Positions 52,588-61,610 of a stretch of 64,000 nt of DNA are shown here, one piece after another (positions within the stretch are counted from its first letter, which is position 1; every line of letters starts with the position of its first letter). The translations under genes were made by a program, and so were the position numbers. The notes under the pieces were generated by a model that saw only the letters and a list, made by a program, of their open reading frames with translations, did no database searches and was not told the origin of the DNA. This stretch comes from Streptomyces albireticuli (lineage in GTDB: Bacteria; Actinomycetota; Actinomycetes; Streptomycetales; Streptomycetaceae): the NCBI RefSeq assembly GCF_002192455.1, contig NZ_CP021744.1, positions 6,472,501 to 6,536,500 of the forward strand, written 5' to 3'.

Positions 52588-54015
52588 TCAGCGGCGCAGC
52601 GCCACCGGCGGCAGGAACTCCCGCTCCAGCGTGCGGTGCCACCAGGCGCCGGTGGCCCGCAGCTCCCGCCACGTGGTGAAGCGGTAGAGGTAGACCCGGG
52701 CCCGTACGTACGTGGGCGGGGCGCCGGGGAAGGGGTTGTGGCGCAGCAGCCGCAGGGTGTCCCGGTCGCCCTCCAGCAGCCGCTCGACGAACGGGCCGAA
52801 CCAGGACTGCGCGTAGGCCGGCGAGATCCCCGCGAACCACATCATCCAGTCGAGCCGCAGGTGGTACGGGGCGAACTGGCGCGGCAGCCGACGGGGGTCG
52901 CCGGGCTTGCCCTTGAAGCCGTACTCCCGCCACACCGTGCCGGGGCCGACCTCCGCCGTGTCCGTGCCCTCGACGACCACCTCGTGCCGGAGCCGGTTGA
53001 CGCTGCCGAAGGCGCCGTAGGTGTTGACCAGGTGGAAGGCGTTGAAGGACATGTTCATGCGCTGGTTCCGCGAGAGCATGTTGCGCACCGGCCACCAGCT
53101 GAGCACGGCCACCAGGGCGGTCGCGGCGAGCGCGAGCACCTCGAACCAGACCGGGGCCCCGCCCATGGCCCCGTGCGCGGGCAGCCCCAGCGCGTCGGCC
53201 ATGCGGTCCCCGTCGACGGCGGAGAAGGCGAGGACGATCGTCACCCAGTTGAGCCAGGAGAAGTTGCCGGAGGCGACGAGCCAGAGCTGGGTGCAGATGA
53301 TCACGCCGGCGGCGACGCTCGCGACGGGCTGCGGGGTGAAGAGGCCGAGCGGCACGACCAGCTGCGCGACGTGGTTGGCGGCCACCTCGACGCGGTGCAG
53401 GGGGCGGGGCAGGCGGTGGAAGAACCAGCTCAGCGGGCCCGGCATCGGCTGTGTCTCGTGGTGGTAGTACAGGCACGTCAGGTCCCGCCAGCAGCGGTCC
53501 CCGCGCATCTTGATCAGCCCGGCGCCGAACTCGACGCGGAAGAGCAGCCAGCGCATCAGCCACAGCACCAGCACCGGCGGGCCGGTCCGGGCGTTGCCGA
53601 GGAAGACGGCGAGGAAGCCCGCCTCCAGCAGCAGCGACTCCCAGCCGAAGGCGTACCAGGTCTGGCCGACATTGACGATCGACAGGTACATCACCCACAG
53701 GGCGGCCCACATCAGCACCGACGTCCACAGCGGCACCGCGTCCGCGGCGCCCGCGAGGACCGCCGCCGAGAGGGCGGCGCCCGCCCAGGCCCAGGCGGCG
53801 AAGAAGCGGTCGGAGTAGTGCAGCACGAAGACGCCCGGGGCGCGGAGGAAGGGCAGGCCGCGCACGTGGCGCGGTACGGGCAGCATGCCGCGCTCGCCGA
53901 TGAGCGCGCGGAACTGGAGGGCGGCCGTGAGGAAGGCGGTCAGGTAGACGGCGGCGAGCGCGCGCTGCACCACCAGCCGGCTCAGCCAGTACCCGGAGAC
54001 CGTGAACCACTCCAT
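52588..54015 (-). CDS. Lipase maturation factor family membrane protein
   Basis: A 475-aa polytopic protein with about seven transmembrane helices. It contains the lipase-maturation-factor pattern: GERGMLPVPRH, SIVNVGQTWYAFGWESLLLEAGFLAVFL, FRVEFGAGLIKMRGDRCWRDLTCLYYHHETQPMPGP and NRRLR-like NRLRHEVVVEGTD, then a soluble C-terminal part with DWMMWFAG. In animals LMF1 helps lipase folding in the ER; the bacterial role is unknown. ATG at 54015. Its end is 5 nt from the convergent FAD gene's stop. Confidence 0.87.
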   Translation of the reverse strand: MEWFTVSGYWLSRLVVQRALAAVYLTAFLTAALQFRALIGERGMLPVPRHVRGLPFLRAPGVFVLHYSDRFFAAWAWAGAALSAAVLAGAADAVPLWTSVLMWAALWVMYLSIVNVGQTWYAFGWESLLLEAGFLAVFLGNARTGPPVLVLWLMRWLLFRVEFGAGLIKMRGDRCWRDLTCLYYHHETQPMPGPLSWFFHRLPRPLHRVEVAANHVAQLVVPLGLFTPQPVASVAAGVIICTQLWLVASGNFSWLNWVTIVLAFSAVDGDRMADALGLPAHGAMGGAPVWFEVLALAATALVAVLSWWPVRNMLSRNQRMNMSFNAFHLVNTYGAFGSVNRLRHEVVVEGTDTAEVGPGTVWREYGFKGKPGDPRRLPRQFAPYHLRLDWMMWFAGISPAYAQSWFGPFVERLLEGDRDTLRLLRHNPFPGAPPTYVRARVYLYRFTTWRELRATGAWWHRTLEREFLPPVALRR

Positions 54016-54085
54016 GGCGTATCCGTACCACCCTGGAGCGTGCAGTCACATCGAAGAAACGGGCAAAAGGTGTCAGAGTAGCTCT

Positions 54086-56239
54086 ATGGTTGATCGGGGA
54101 GCGACGCCTGCCGCCGTGCCGGCCGGATCGGTGCCGGACGACTGGCCCGCTCGCCCGGAGCGGTGCGCCGCCCTCAACCGCGTCGGCACCTTCGACTGGG
54201 ACCTCGTCAGCGGCAGGCTCCACCTGGACGGGACCGCCCTGGAGGTGCTCAACGTCCCCCCGGGCCGGTTCGAGGGCAGGATCACCGACCTCACCGGCCG
54301 GCTGCCGCGCGCCGACGCCTCCGGGCTCGACGCCCTCGTCTCCCGCGCCCTGAAGGACGGCAGCGAGACCTACGGCGCCTACTACCGGGTCCGCGCCGAC
54401 GACGACTCCCTGCGCTGGACCTACACCCAGGGCCGCATCCAGCGCGACGACCAGGGCCGCCCCTGCCGCATCGTCGGCATCGTCCGCGACGCCACCGTGG
54501 AGCTGGAGGCGGCCGGGCCCCGCCTGCCGGACCTGGAGGCGCGCGACACCACCACCGTCGTCGAGACGCTCACCGCGGCCCTCGCCCACGCCAGGACCGT
54601 CCAGGACGTCATCGACTTCTTCAAGGACTCCCAGGCCATCCAGCACATCGGCTGCGACCTGCTCGTCCTCGGCCTCGTCGAGTCCGGCCGGATCCACCTG
54701 GTCGCGGAGGGCCCCGAGGAGCACTACATCCCCGGCACCCGCTACACCCGCATCGACGACGCCTTCCCCATGAGCGAGGTCGTCCGCACCATGGCGCCGC
54801 GCTTCATCGAGTCGCGCGAGGACTTCGCCACCTCCTACCCCTGGCTGTGGGAGAACATCGAGGACATCGGCATCTCCTGCGCCGCCTACCTCCCCCTCAT
54901 CGCCCAGGCCCGCCCCATCGGCGCCCTCGGCCTGCTCTACCGCAGCACCCGCGGCTTCACCCAGCAGGAGCGCAACCTCTTCATCGCCCTCTCCAGCAGC
55001 CTCGCCCAGGCCATCGCCCGCGCGATGCTCTTCGACCAGGAGCACGACCTCGCCGAGGGGCTCCAGCAGGCCATGCTCCCGCGCCGGATCCCCGACGTCC
55101 CCGGCGCGCAGATCGCCGTCCGCTACCGCGCCGCCCGGATGGGCCGGGACATCGGCGGCGACTGGTACGACGTGATCCCGCTGCCCGGCGGCCGGGTCGG
55201 CGCCGTCATCGGCGACGTCCAGGGGCACGACACCCACGCCGCCGCCGTCATGGGCCAACTGCGCATCGTCCTGCGGGCCTACGCCAGCGAGGGCCACGCC
55301 CCGGCCACCATCATGGCGCGCGCCTCCTCCTTCCTCCACGAGCTCGACACCGACCGCTTCGCCACCTGCTCCTACGCCGAGGCCGACCTCTCCACCGGCG
55401 TCGTCCAGCTCGTCCGCGCGGGCCACATCGACCCGCTGCTGCGGCACGCCGACGGCACCGCCCGCCGGCTGCCCGTCGCCGGCGGCCTGCCGCTCGGCCT
55501 CTCCGCCGAGTTCGGCCGCCTCGACTACCCCGTGACCACGGTGGAGCTGGACCCCGGCGAGACCCTGCTGATGTTCACCGACGGCCTCGTCGAACAGCCC
55601 GGCTCCGACCTCGACGAAGGCATGCAGTACCTCACGAGCCTCGTCGGCGAGGGCCCCTACGACCTGCACGAGCTCGCCGACCGGCTGTGCGACGTGATCG
55701 AGGAGCGGGTCGGCGAGGACGACATGGCCGTCCTGCTGCTGCGCCGGCACGGCTCCACCGCCCGGCACGGTGGCCGCCTCCAGCAGCACATCGCGCCCGC
55801 CGACCCCGAGGCCCTCTCCGCCGGCCGGCACATGATCCGGGCGGCGGTTCGGGCCTGGGGCGCCCGGGAGCGCTCGGACGAGATCGAGCTCGTCGCCGAC
55901 GAGCTGGTCACCAACGCCCTCCTGCACACCGACGGCGCGGCCGTGGTGACGATCCGTATGCTCACCGGCCCCGAACGCCGGCTGCGCGTCGAGGTGGAGG
56001 ACCGCTCCAGCGCCCTGCCGCGCCGCCGCGAACCCGGCGAGTCCGGGGTCTCCGGGCGCGGCCTGCTGCTGGTGGACCGGCTCGCCGACGTCTGGGGGGT
56101 CGAGTCGCGGGGCACCGGCAAGTCGGTGTGGTGCGAGTTCGTCGTGCCGGGGCGGCACGAGCTCGCCGAGCCCGACCCCGCTTCCGCGCGGGAACCGCGC
56201 CGTGAGCCGCGCCTGGCGGGAGAGCCTGGACCCCAATGA
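54086..56239 (+). CDS. PAS-GAF sensor PP2C phosphatase with HATPase (SpoIIE/RsbU-like)
   Basis: A 717-aa soluble signalling protein. It has an N-terminal PAS (about 30-135, RVGTFDWDLVSGRLHLDG), a GAF domain (about 155-320), a SpoIIE-type PP2C phosphatase (about 340-555; metal-binding GGDWYDV, GDVQGHDTHAA, FTDGLVE, EDDMAVLLL), and a C-terminal RsbW-like ATPase (about 575-695; DELVTNALLHT, GRGLLLVDRLADVWG). It likely dephosphorylates an anti-anti-sigma factor and may also act as its kinase, a common Streptomyces architecture. The start is the ATG at 54086; no strong ribosome site. It is divergent from the LMF gene. Confidence 0.92.
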   Translation: MVDRGATPAAVPAGSVPDDWPARPERCAALNRVGTFDWDLVSGRLHLDGTALEVLNVPPGRFEGRITDLTGRLPRADASGLDALVSRALKDGSETYGAYYRVRADDDSLRWTYTQGRIQRDDQGRPCRIVGIVRDATVELEAAGPRLPDLEARDTTTVVETLTAALAHARTVQDVIDFFKDSQAIQHIGCDLLVLGLVESGRIHLVAEGPEEHYIPGTRYTRIDDAFPMSEVVRTMAPRFIESREDFATSYPWLWENIEDIGISCAAYLPLIAQARPIGALGLLYRSTRGFTQQERNLFIALSSSLAQAIARAMLFDQEHDLAEGLQQAMLPRRIPDVPGAQIAVRYRAARMGRDIGGDWYDVIPLPGGRVGAVIGDVQGHDTHAAAVMGQLRIVLRAYASEGHAPATIMARASSFLHELDTDRFATCSYAEADLSTGVVQLVRAGHIDPLLRHADGTARRLPVAGGLPLGLSAEFGRLDYPVTTVELDPGETLLMFTDGLVEQPGSDLDEGMQYLTSLVGEGPYDLHELADRLCDVIEERVGEDDMAVLLLRRHGSTARHGGRLQQHIAPADPEALSAGRHMIRAAVRAWGARERSDEIELVADELVTNALLHTDGAAVVTIRMLTGPERRLRVEVEDRSSALPRRREPGESGVSGRGLLLVDRLADVWGVESRGTGKSVWCEFVVPGRHELAEPDPASAREPRREPRLAGEPGPQ

Positions 56240-56354
56240 CCCCACGGATAACGTGGGACACTACAAGCAACATTGCATATTCCGTCACTTGCCGGTGCAC
56301 TGTCGTCTTTACGCCTTTTTCCACCCCCCTCGACGTAACGAAGGCCGAAGACCC

Positions 56355-57380
56355 ATGTGGCAGAAGAGACCCACCCCGATCCGCCGCGCCGTGCTGTCCC
56401 TGGCGGTCGCGACCCTGGTGGCACCGATACTGACGCTGACTCAGGTGGCGCCCGCTCAGGCGTTCGGCACCATAGGGAAGTTCGGCCAGCAGACCGAACA
56501 TGAGCGCATCACCCGCGCCGCCCTCGCCTGCCGGCCGGGCACCCCCTCCGACGGCACCTGCTTCGAACCCCGCTCCCTGGGCCAGATCGCCGGCCGCTCG
56601 GGCACCTTCGGCGCCGTCGGCGCGCCCGACACCGACGAGGTCTTCACCCCCGCCGCCCACTGCGACGACGCCGACCACCTCACCTCGCCCGGCTATCCGC
56701 GCACCCGCGCCGAGGCCACCCGCGCGCTCCAGGGCTGTGTCGGTCAGCTCCAGAACCGCTTCGCCCAGGGCGTCACCGCCGCCGCCGGAACCCTTAACGC
56801 CGACGGCACCGTCGCGCCCGGCGAGAGCGACCTCGGCAAGGACTGCACCTTCTCCCTCGGGGTGCCCGGCCGCGACAAGTGCGAGGCCATTGAGGGCCTC
56901 GGCCGCGCCCTGCACGGCGTCCAGGACTTCTACTCCCACAGCAATTGGACCGACCGGGCCGCATCCGGCAGCGTGGGCAGGACCAACCCGCCCGGCCTCG
57001 ACCTCCCCGCGCCCTCCCCGCTGCTCACGCTCACCGGCGGCCGGCCGCTCCTCGCCTCCTCCGTCCCCGACGGACTCACCACCGGCTGCTTCTCGCTCGT
57101 CCCCCTCGGCTGCGGCAAGCGCGTCCAGCACGGTGACCTCAACAAGGACACCGGGACCATCGACCCGGCCACCGGCGCCACCAGCGGACCCACCACCCCG
57201 CGCGGCAGGACCGGCGGCAACTTCGACCGCGCCGTCCAGGGCGCCGTCGCCGACACCCGCCGCCAGTGGGCCGACTTCCGCACCGCGCTCACCGGGACCT
57301 ACGGCAAGGAGCGCGGCGAGCGCATCGCCTGCGTCCTGACCCACGACACTCCCGTACGCGACTGCGCGCCCCGCGGCTGA
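56355..57380 (+). CDS. Secreted Het-C/zinc phospholipase C-like protein (CinY-like)
   Basis: A 341-aa exported protein. It has a signal peptide (about 1-36, basic start, hydrophobic core LSLAVATLVAPILTLTQVAP, cleavage after AQA). The mature part has QQTEHERITRAALAC and ALHGVQDFYSHSNWTD, the latter being the Het-C/zinc-dependent phospholipase C signature with a likely metal His pair, plus six or more cysteines suggesting disulfides. Homologues resemble CinY-type proteins of Streptomyces. ATG at 56355, with gaagg upstream. Function unknown; a secreted hydrolase is plausible. Confidence 0.78.
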   Translation: MWQKRPTPIRRAVLSLAVATLVAPILTLTQVAPAQAFGTIGKFGQQTEHERITRAALACRPGTPSDGTCFEPRSLGQIAGRSGTFGAVGAPDTDEVFTPAAHCDDADHLTSPGYPRTRAEATRALQGCVGQLQNRFAQGVTAAAGTLNADGTVAPGESDLGKDCTFSLGVPGRDKCEAIEGLGRALHGVQDFYSHSNWTDRAASGSVGRTNPPGLDLPAPSPLLTLTGGRPLLASSVPDGLTTGCFSLVPLGCGKRVQHGDLNKDTGTIDPATGATSGPTTPRGRTGGNFDRAVQGAVADTRRQWADFRTALTGTYGKERGERIACVLTHDTPVRDCAPRG

Positions 57381-57391
57381 CCGCCCGTACG

Positions 57392-57473
57392 GGGGAGCCG
57401 GTGCGCACCGATGTGAAGAGGCCAAGGTCACAGCGGCTGCCACTGCTGCCGGGCGCACCGGCTCCCCTAGCCT
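57392..57473 (+). promoter_or_regulatory. 15-bp inverted repeat and leaderless -10 box upstream of mutA
   Basis: 57392-57406 is the exact inverse of 57453-57467, with a 46-nt interval. The left arm overlaps a perfect 12-nt palindrome cggtgcgcaccg (57399-57410). The right arm touches a -10 box tagcct (57468-57473), 6 nt before the mutA ATG. So two repressor sites could bracket the promoter, or an RNA stem could form if transcription starts upstream. It may also serve as a terminator for the upstream gene. Confidence 0.6.
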
Positions 57474-57479
57474 TCCCCC

Positions 57480-59396
57480 ATGACGGTCCTGCCTGACGAA
57501 GGCTTCTCCCTGGCCGCCGAGTTCCCGGACGCGTCCCGTGGGCAATGGCAGCGCCTGGTGGAAGGCGTGCTACGCAAAGCGGGCACAACGGATGCATCCG
57601 GCCCGGCGGCCGAGGCCGCGCTGGCCACCCGGCTCCAGGACGGGCTGGCGACCAGCCCCCTCTACACCGCCGAGGACGCCGACACCGCGTCCGGGCGTCC
57701 CGGATACCCCGGCTTCCCGCCGTTCGTCCGCGGCGGACGACCGGAGGGGACCGCGGTCACGGGCTGGGACATCCGCCAGCGCCACGCCCACCCCGACCCC
57801 CGGCGGGCCAACGAGGCCGTCCTCGCCGACCTGGAGAACGGGGTCACCTCCCTCTGGCTGACCGTCGGTGACCAGGGGCTGCCCGTGGACGGCCTCGCCA
57901 CCGCGCTCGACGGCGTCTACCTCGACCTGGCCCCCGTCGTCCTCGACGCCGGCGCCGGCTTCGAGCCCGCCGCCCACGCGCTCCTCGGCCTGTACGAGGA
58001 GCGCCGCGTACCCCGCGGCGACGCCGCGGGCAACCTCGGCGCAGACCCGCTCGCCGTCCTCGCCCGCACCGGCGGCGACGGCGACCCCGCCGGCCCCCTG
58101 GCCGCGGCCGCCGCTCTCGCCGCCCGCTGCCACCGCGACCTCCCCGGCCTGCGCGCCCTCACCGTCGACGCGCTGCCCTACCACGACGCCGGCGGCTCCC
58201 CGGCACAGGAACTCGGCTGCTCCCTCGCCACCGGCGTCGCCTACCTCCGCGCCCTCACCGGCGCCGGCATGGGCGCCGACGCCGCCTGCGCCCAGCTGGA
58301 GTTCCGCTACGCCGCCACCGCCGACCAGTTCCTGACCATCGCCAAGCTGCGCGCCGCGCGCCGGCTCTGGGCGCGGGTCGCCGAGGTCAGCGGGGTCACG
58401 GGCGCCGCCGCCGCGCAGCGGCAGCACGCCGTCACCTCGGCGGTGATGATGACCCGCCGGGACCCCTGGGTGAACATGCTGCGCACCACCGTCGCCTGCC
58501 TGGCGGCCGGGGTCGGCGGCGCCGACGCCGTCACCGTCCTGCCCTTCGACGACGCCCTCGGCCTGCCCGACGCCTTCGCGCGCCGCGTCGCCCGCAACAC
58601 CTCCTCGATCCTGCTGGAGGAGTCCCACCTGGCCCGGGTCGTCGACCCGGCGGGCGGCTCCTGGTACGTCGAACGGCTCACCGACGAGCTCGCCCACGCC
58701 GCCTGGGCCTGGTTCCAGGAGCTGGAGCGCGCCGGCGGACAGGCCGCGGCGCTCCGCTCCGGCCTGGTCGCCGAGCGGCTGGCCGATACCTGGGAACGCC
58801 GCTCCGCCGACCTCGCCACCCGCCGCGAACCCGTCACCGGCGTCAGCGAGTTCCCGAACCTCGGCGAGCAGCCCGTGGTCCGCGAGCCCCTCCCCGGTGG
58901 CCCCGGCGCGGCCGGCCCGCACCCGGGCGGCCTGCCGAAGGTCCGCCGCGACGAGGCGTACGAGGCGCTGCGCGCCCGCTCCGACGCCCATCTGGCCGCC
59001 ACCGGCGCCCGCCCCCGTGTGCTCCTCGCCGCGCTCGGCCCCGCCGCCGCCCACACCGGCCGCGCCACCTTCGCCGCCAACCTCTTCCAGGCGGGCGGCG
59101 TCGAGCCGGTGCACGACCCCGTGACCGTCGACGCGGAGACCGCCGCCGACGCCCTCGCGCGCAGCGGCGCCACCGTCGCCTGCCTGTGCTCCAGCGACAA
59201 GCTCTACGCCGAGCAGGCCGCGGCCGTCGCCACCGCCCTCAAGGCCGCGGGCGCCCGTCGGGTGTTCCTCGCCGGCCGGCCGGGCACGGAGGAACGGGAA
59301 GCGTATCTACGGGCCGGGGTCGACGAGTTCGTCTTCGCGGGCGGCGACGCGGTCGCCGTCCTCTCCTCCGTCCTCGACCGCATGGGAGTGGCGTGA
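57480..59396 (+). CDS. mutA: Methylmalonyl-CoA mutase, small (beta) subunit
   Basis: A 638-aa subunit with a TIM-barrel mutase region (about 30-455; GYPGFPPFVRGG, YAATADQFLTIAKLRAARRLWARV, RNTSSILLEESHLARVVDPAGGSWYVE) and a degenerate C-terminal B12-binding-like domain. In the latter the cobalamin DxHxxG is absent (LLAALGPAAAHTGRA instead), as expected for the non-catalytic beta subunit. The ATG follows a leaderless-type -10 box. Its stop overlaps mutB by 1 nt (TGATG). Confidence 0.95.
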   Translation: MTVLPDEGFSLAAEFPDASRGQWQRLVEGVLRKAGTTDASGPAAEAALATRLQDGLATSPLYTAEDADTASGRPGYPGFPPFVRGGRPEGTAVTGWDIRQRHAHPDPRRANEAVLADLENGVTSLWLTVGDQGLPVDGLATALDGVYLDLAPVVLDAGAGFEPAAHALLGLYEERRVPRGDAAGNLGADPLAVLARTGGDGDPAGPLAAAAALAARCHRDLPGLRALTVDALPYHDAGGSPAQELGCSLATGVAYLRALTGAGMGADAACAQLEFRYAATADQFLTIAKLRAARRLWARVAEVSGVTGAAAAQRQHAVTSAVMMTRRDPWVNMLRTTVACLAAGVGGADAVTVLPFDDALGLPDAFARRVARNTSSILLEESHLARVVDPAGGSWYVERLTDELAHAAWAWFQELERAGGQAAALRSGLVAERLADTWERRSADLATRREPVTGVSEFPNLGEQPVVREPLPGGPGAAGPHPGGLPKVRRDEAYEALRARSDAHLAATGARPRVLLAALGPAAAHTGRATFAANLFQAGGVEPVHDPVTVDAETAADALARSGATVACLCSSDKLYAEQAAAVATALKAAGARRVFLAGRPGTEEREAYLRAGVDEFVFAGGDAVAVLSSVLDRMGVA

Positions 59397-61597
59397 TGTC
59401 GATCCCCGACTTCTCCGGCATCGACCTGGGGCCCGCTTCCGCCGCCCCCGCCGACCCGGCGGCCTGGCGCGCCGCGCTGAAGGAGAGCACCGGCAGGAGC
59501 GCCGAGGACCTCCTCTGGGAGACCCCCGAGGGCATCGGCGTCAAGCCGCTCTACACCGCCGACGACCTCCAGGGCCTGGACTTCCTCGGCACCTACCCCG
59601 GCGTCGCGCCGTACCTGCGCGGCCCGTACCCCACGATGTACGTCAACCAGCCCTGGACCATCCGGCAGTACGCCGGGTTCTCCACGGCCGAGGAGTCCAA
59701 CGCCTTCTACCGCCGCAATCTGGCGGCCGGTCAGAAGGGCCTGTCCGTCGCCTTCGACCTGCCGACCCACCGCGGCTACGACAGCGACCACCCGCGCGTC
59801 ACCGGCGACGTGGGCATGGCGGGCGTCGCCATCGACTCCATCTACGACATGCGGCAGCTCTTCGACGGCATCCCGCTGGACAGGATGAGCGTGTCGATGA
59901 CGATGAACGGCGCGGTGCTGCCCGTCCTCGCCCTCTACATCGTCGCCGCCGAGGAACAGGGCGTACCGCCCGAGAAGCTGGCCGGGACCATCCAGAACGA
60001 CATCCTCAAGGAGTTCATGGTCCGCAACACCTACATCTATCCGCCGACGCCGTCGATGCGGATCATCTCGGACATCTTCTCCTACACCTCCCGGAAGATG
60101 CCGCGGTACAACTCCATCTCCATCTCCGGCTACCACATCCAGGAGGCCGGGGCGACGGCCGACCTGGAGCTGGCGTACACCCTCGCCGACGGGGTGGAGT
60201 ACCTGAAGGCCGGCATCGAGGCCGGCCTGGACGTCGACGCGTTCGCGCCGCGGCTGTCCTTCTTCTGGGCGATCGGCATGAACTTCTTCATGGAGATCGC
60301 CAAGCTGCGGGCCGCCCGCCTGCTGTGGGCCAAGCTCGTCAAGCGCTTCGAGCCGCAGAACGCCAAGTCGCTGTCGCTGCGCACCCATTCGCAGACCTCC
60401 GGCTGGTCGCTGACCGCCCAGGACGTCTTCAACAACGTGGCGCGCACCTGCGTGGAGGCGATGGCCGCGACCCAGGGGCACACCCAGTCCCTGCACACCA
60501 ACGCCCTCGACGAGGCGCTCGCGCTGCCCACCGACTTCTCCGCCCGTATCGCCCGCAACACCCAGCTGCTGCTCCAGCAGGAGTCCGGGACCTGCCGGGT
60601 CATCGACCCCTGGGGCGGCAGCGCCTACGTCGAGAAGCTGACCCACGACCTCGCCCGCCGTGCCTGGCAGCACATCGAGGAGGTCGAGGCGGCCGGCGGC
60701 ATGGCCAAGGCGATCGACGCGGGCATCCCGAAGCTCCGTGTCGAGGAGGCGGCGGCCCGTACCCAGGCCCGCATCGACTCCGGCCGGCAGCCCGTGATCG
60801 GCGTCAACAAGTACCGCGTCGACAGCGACGAGCAGATCGAGGTGCTCAAGGTCGACAACTCCTCCGTGCGCACCCAGCAGATCGAGAAGCTGCGCCGGCT
60901 GCGCGCCGAGCGCGACGAGGCCGTCTGCCAGGACGCGCTGCGCGCGCTCACCGCGGCGGCCGCGTCCGGCCCCGGCGCCGGGCTGGAGGGCAATCTGCTG
61001 GCCCTCGCCGTGGACGCCGCCCGCGCCAAGGCGACCGTGGGCGAGATCTCGGACGCCCTGGAGAAGGTGTACGGGCGGCACGCCGGGCAGATCCGTACGA
61101 TCTCCGGTGTGTACCGTGACGAGGCCGGACCGTCGTCCGGCGTGGAGCGCACCCGCGCGCTGGTCGAGGCGTTCGAGCGGGAGGACGGCCGCCGTCCCCG
61201 CATCCTGGTCGCCAAGATGGGCCAGGACGGCCACGACCGCGGCCAGAAGGTCATCGCCACCGCCTTCGCCGACCTCGGCTTCGACGTCGACGTCGGCCCG
61301 CTCTTCCAGACGCCCGAGGAGGTCGCCCGGCAGGCGGTGGAGGCCGACGTGCACATCGTCGGCGTCTCCTCGCTCGCCGCGGGCCACCTCACGCTCGTGC
61401 CCGCGCTGCGCGAGCAACTGGCCGAGCAGGGCCGGGAGGACATCATGATCGTCGTCGGAGGTGTCATCCCGCCGCAGGACGTGCCCACGCTCCTGGAGAT
61501 GGGCGCGGCCGCGGTGTTCCCGCCCGGCACGGTCATCCCGGACGCCGCCCACGACCTGCTGAAGACGCTGGCCGACGCGCTCGGCCACGAGCTGTGA
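59396..61597 (+). CDS. mutB: Methylmalonyl-CoA mutase, large (alpha) catalytic subunit
   Basis: A 733-aa catalytic subunit that interconverts methylmalonyl-CoA and succinyl-CoA with adenosylcobalamin. Seen are the barrel region (YPTMYVNQPWTIRQYAGFSTAEESNAFYR, GLSVAFDLPTHRGYDSDHPR) and the C-terminal B12-binding domain with AKMGQDGHDRGQKVIATAF (His ligand in DGHDRG) and SSLAAGH, VVGGVIP. The ATG at 59396 overlaps the mutA stop (tgatg). It feeds or drains the methylmalonyl-CoA pool used for propionate metabolism and polyketide extender units. Confidence 0.98.
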   Translation: MSIPDFSGIDLGPASAAPADPAAWRAALKESTGRSAEDLLWETPEGIGVKPLYTADDLQGLDFLGTYPGVAPYLRGPYPTMYVNQPWTIRQYAGFSTAEESNAFYRRNLAAGQKGLSVAFDLPTHRGYDSDHPRVTGDVGMAGVAIDSIYDMRQLFDGIPLDRMSVSMTMNGAVLPVLALYIVAAEEQGVPPEKLAGTIQNDILKEFMVRNTYIYPPTPSMRIISDIFSYTSRKMPRYNSISISGYHIQEAGATADLELAYTLADGVEYLKAGIEAGLDVDAFAPRLSFFWAIGMNFFMEIAKLRAARLLWAKLVKRFEPQNAKSLSLRTHSQTSGWSLTAQDVFNNVARTCVEAMAATQGHTQSLHTNALDEALALPTDFSARIARNTQLLLQQESGTCRVIDPWGGSAYVEKLTHDLARRAWQHIEEVEAAGGMAKAIDAGIPKLRVEEAAARTQARIDSGRQPVIGVNKYRVDSDEQIEVLKVDNSSVRTQQIEKLRRLRAERDEAVCQDALRALTAAAASGPGAGLEGNLLALAVDAARAKATVGEISDALEKVYGRHAGQIRTISGVYRDEAGPSSGVERTRALVEAFEREDGRRPRILVAKMGQDGHDRGQKVIATAFADLGFDVDVGPLFQTPEEVARQAVEADVHIVGVSSLAAGHLTLVPALREQLAEQGREDIMIVVGGVIPPQDVPTLLEMGAAAVFPPGTVIPDAAHDLLKTLADALGHEL

Positions 61598-61610
61598 GCC
61601 CGGACCGCTG

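Noticed and set aside
52373..56245. Very long minus-strand open frame (about 1,290 codons) opposite the LMF and phosphatase genes
   Set aside because: It has no family motifs, is rich in Ala/Gly/Arg/Pro, and is the mirror of genes with strong domain evidence. Long antisense frames are normal in DNA with this codon bias.
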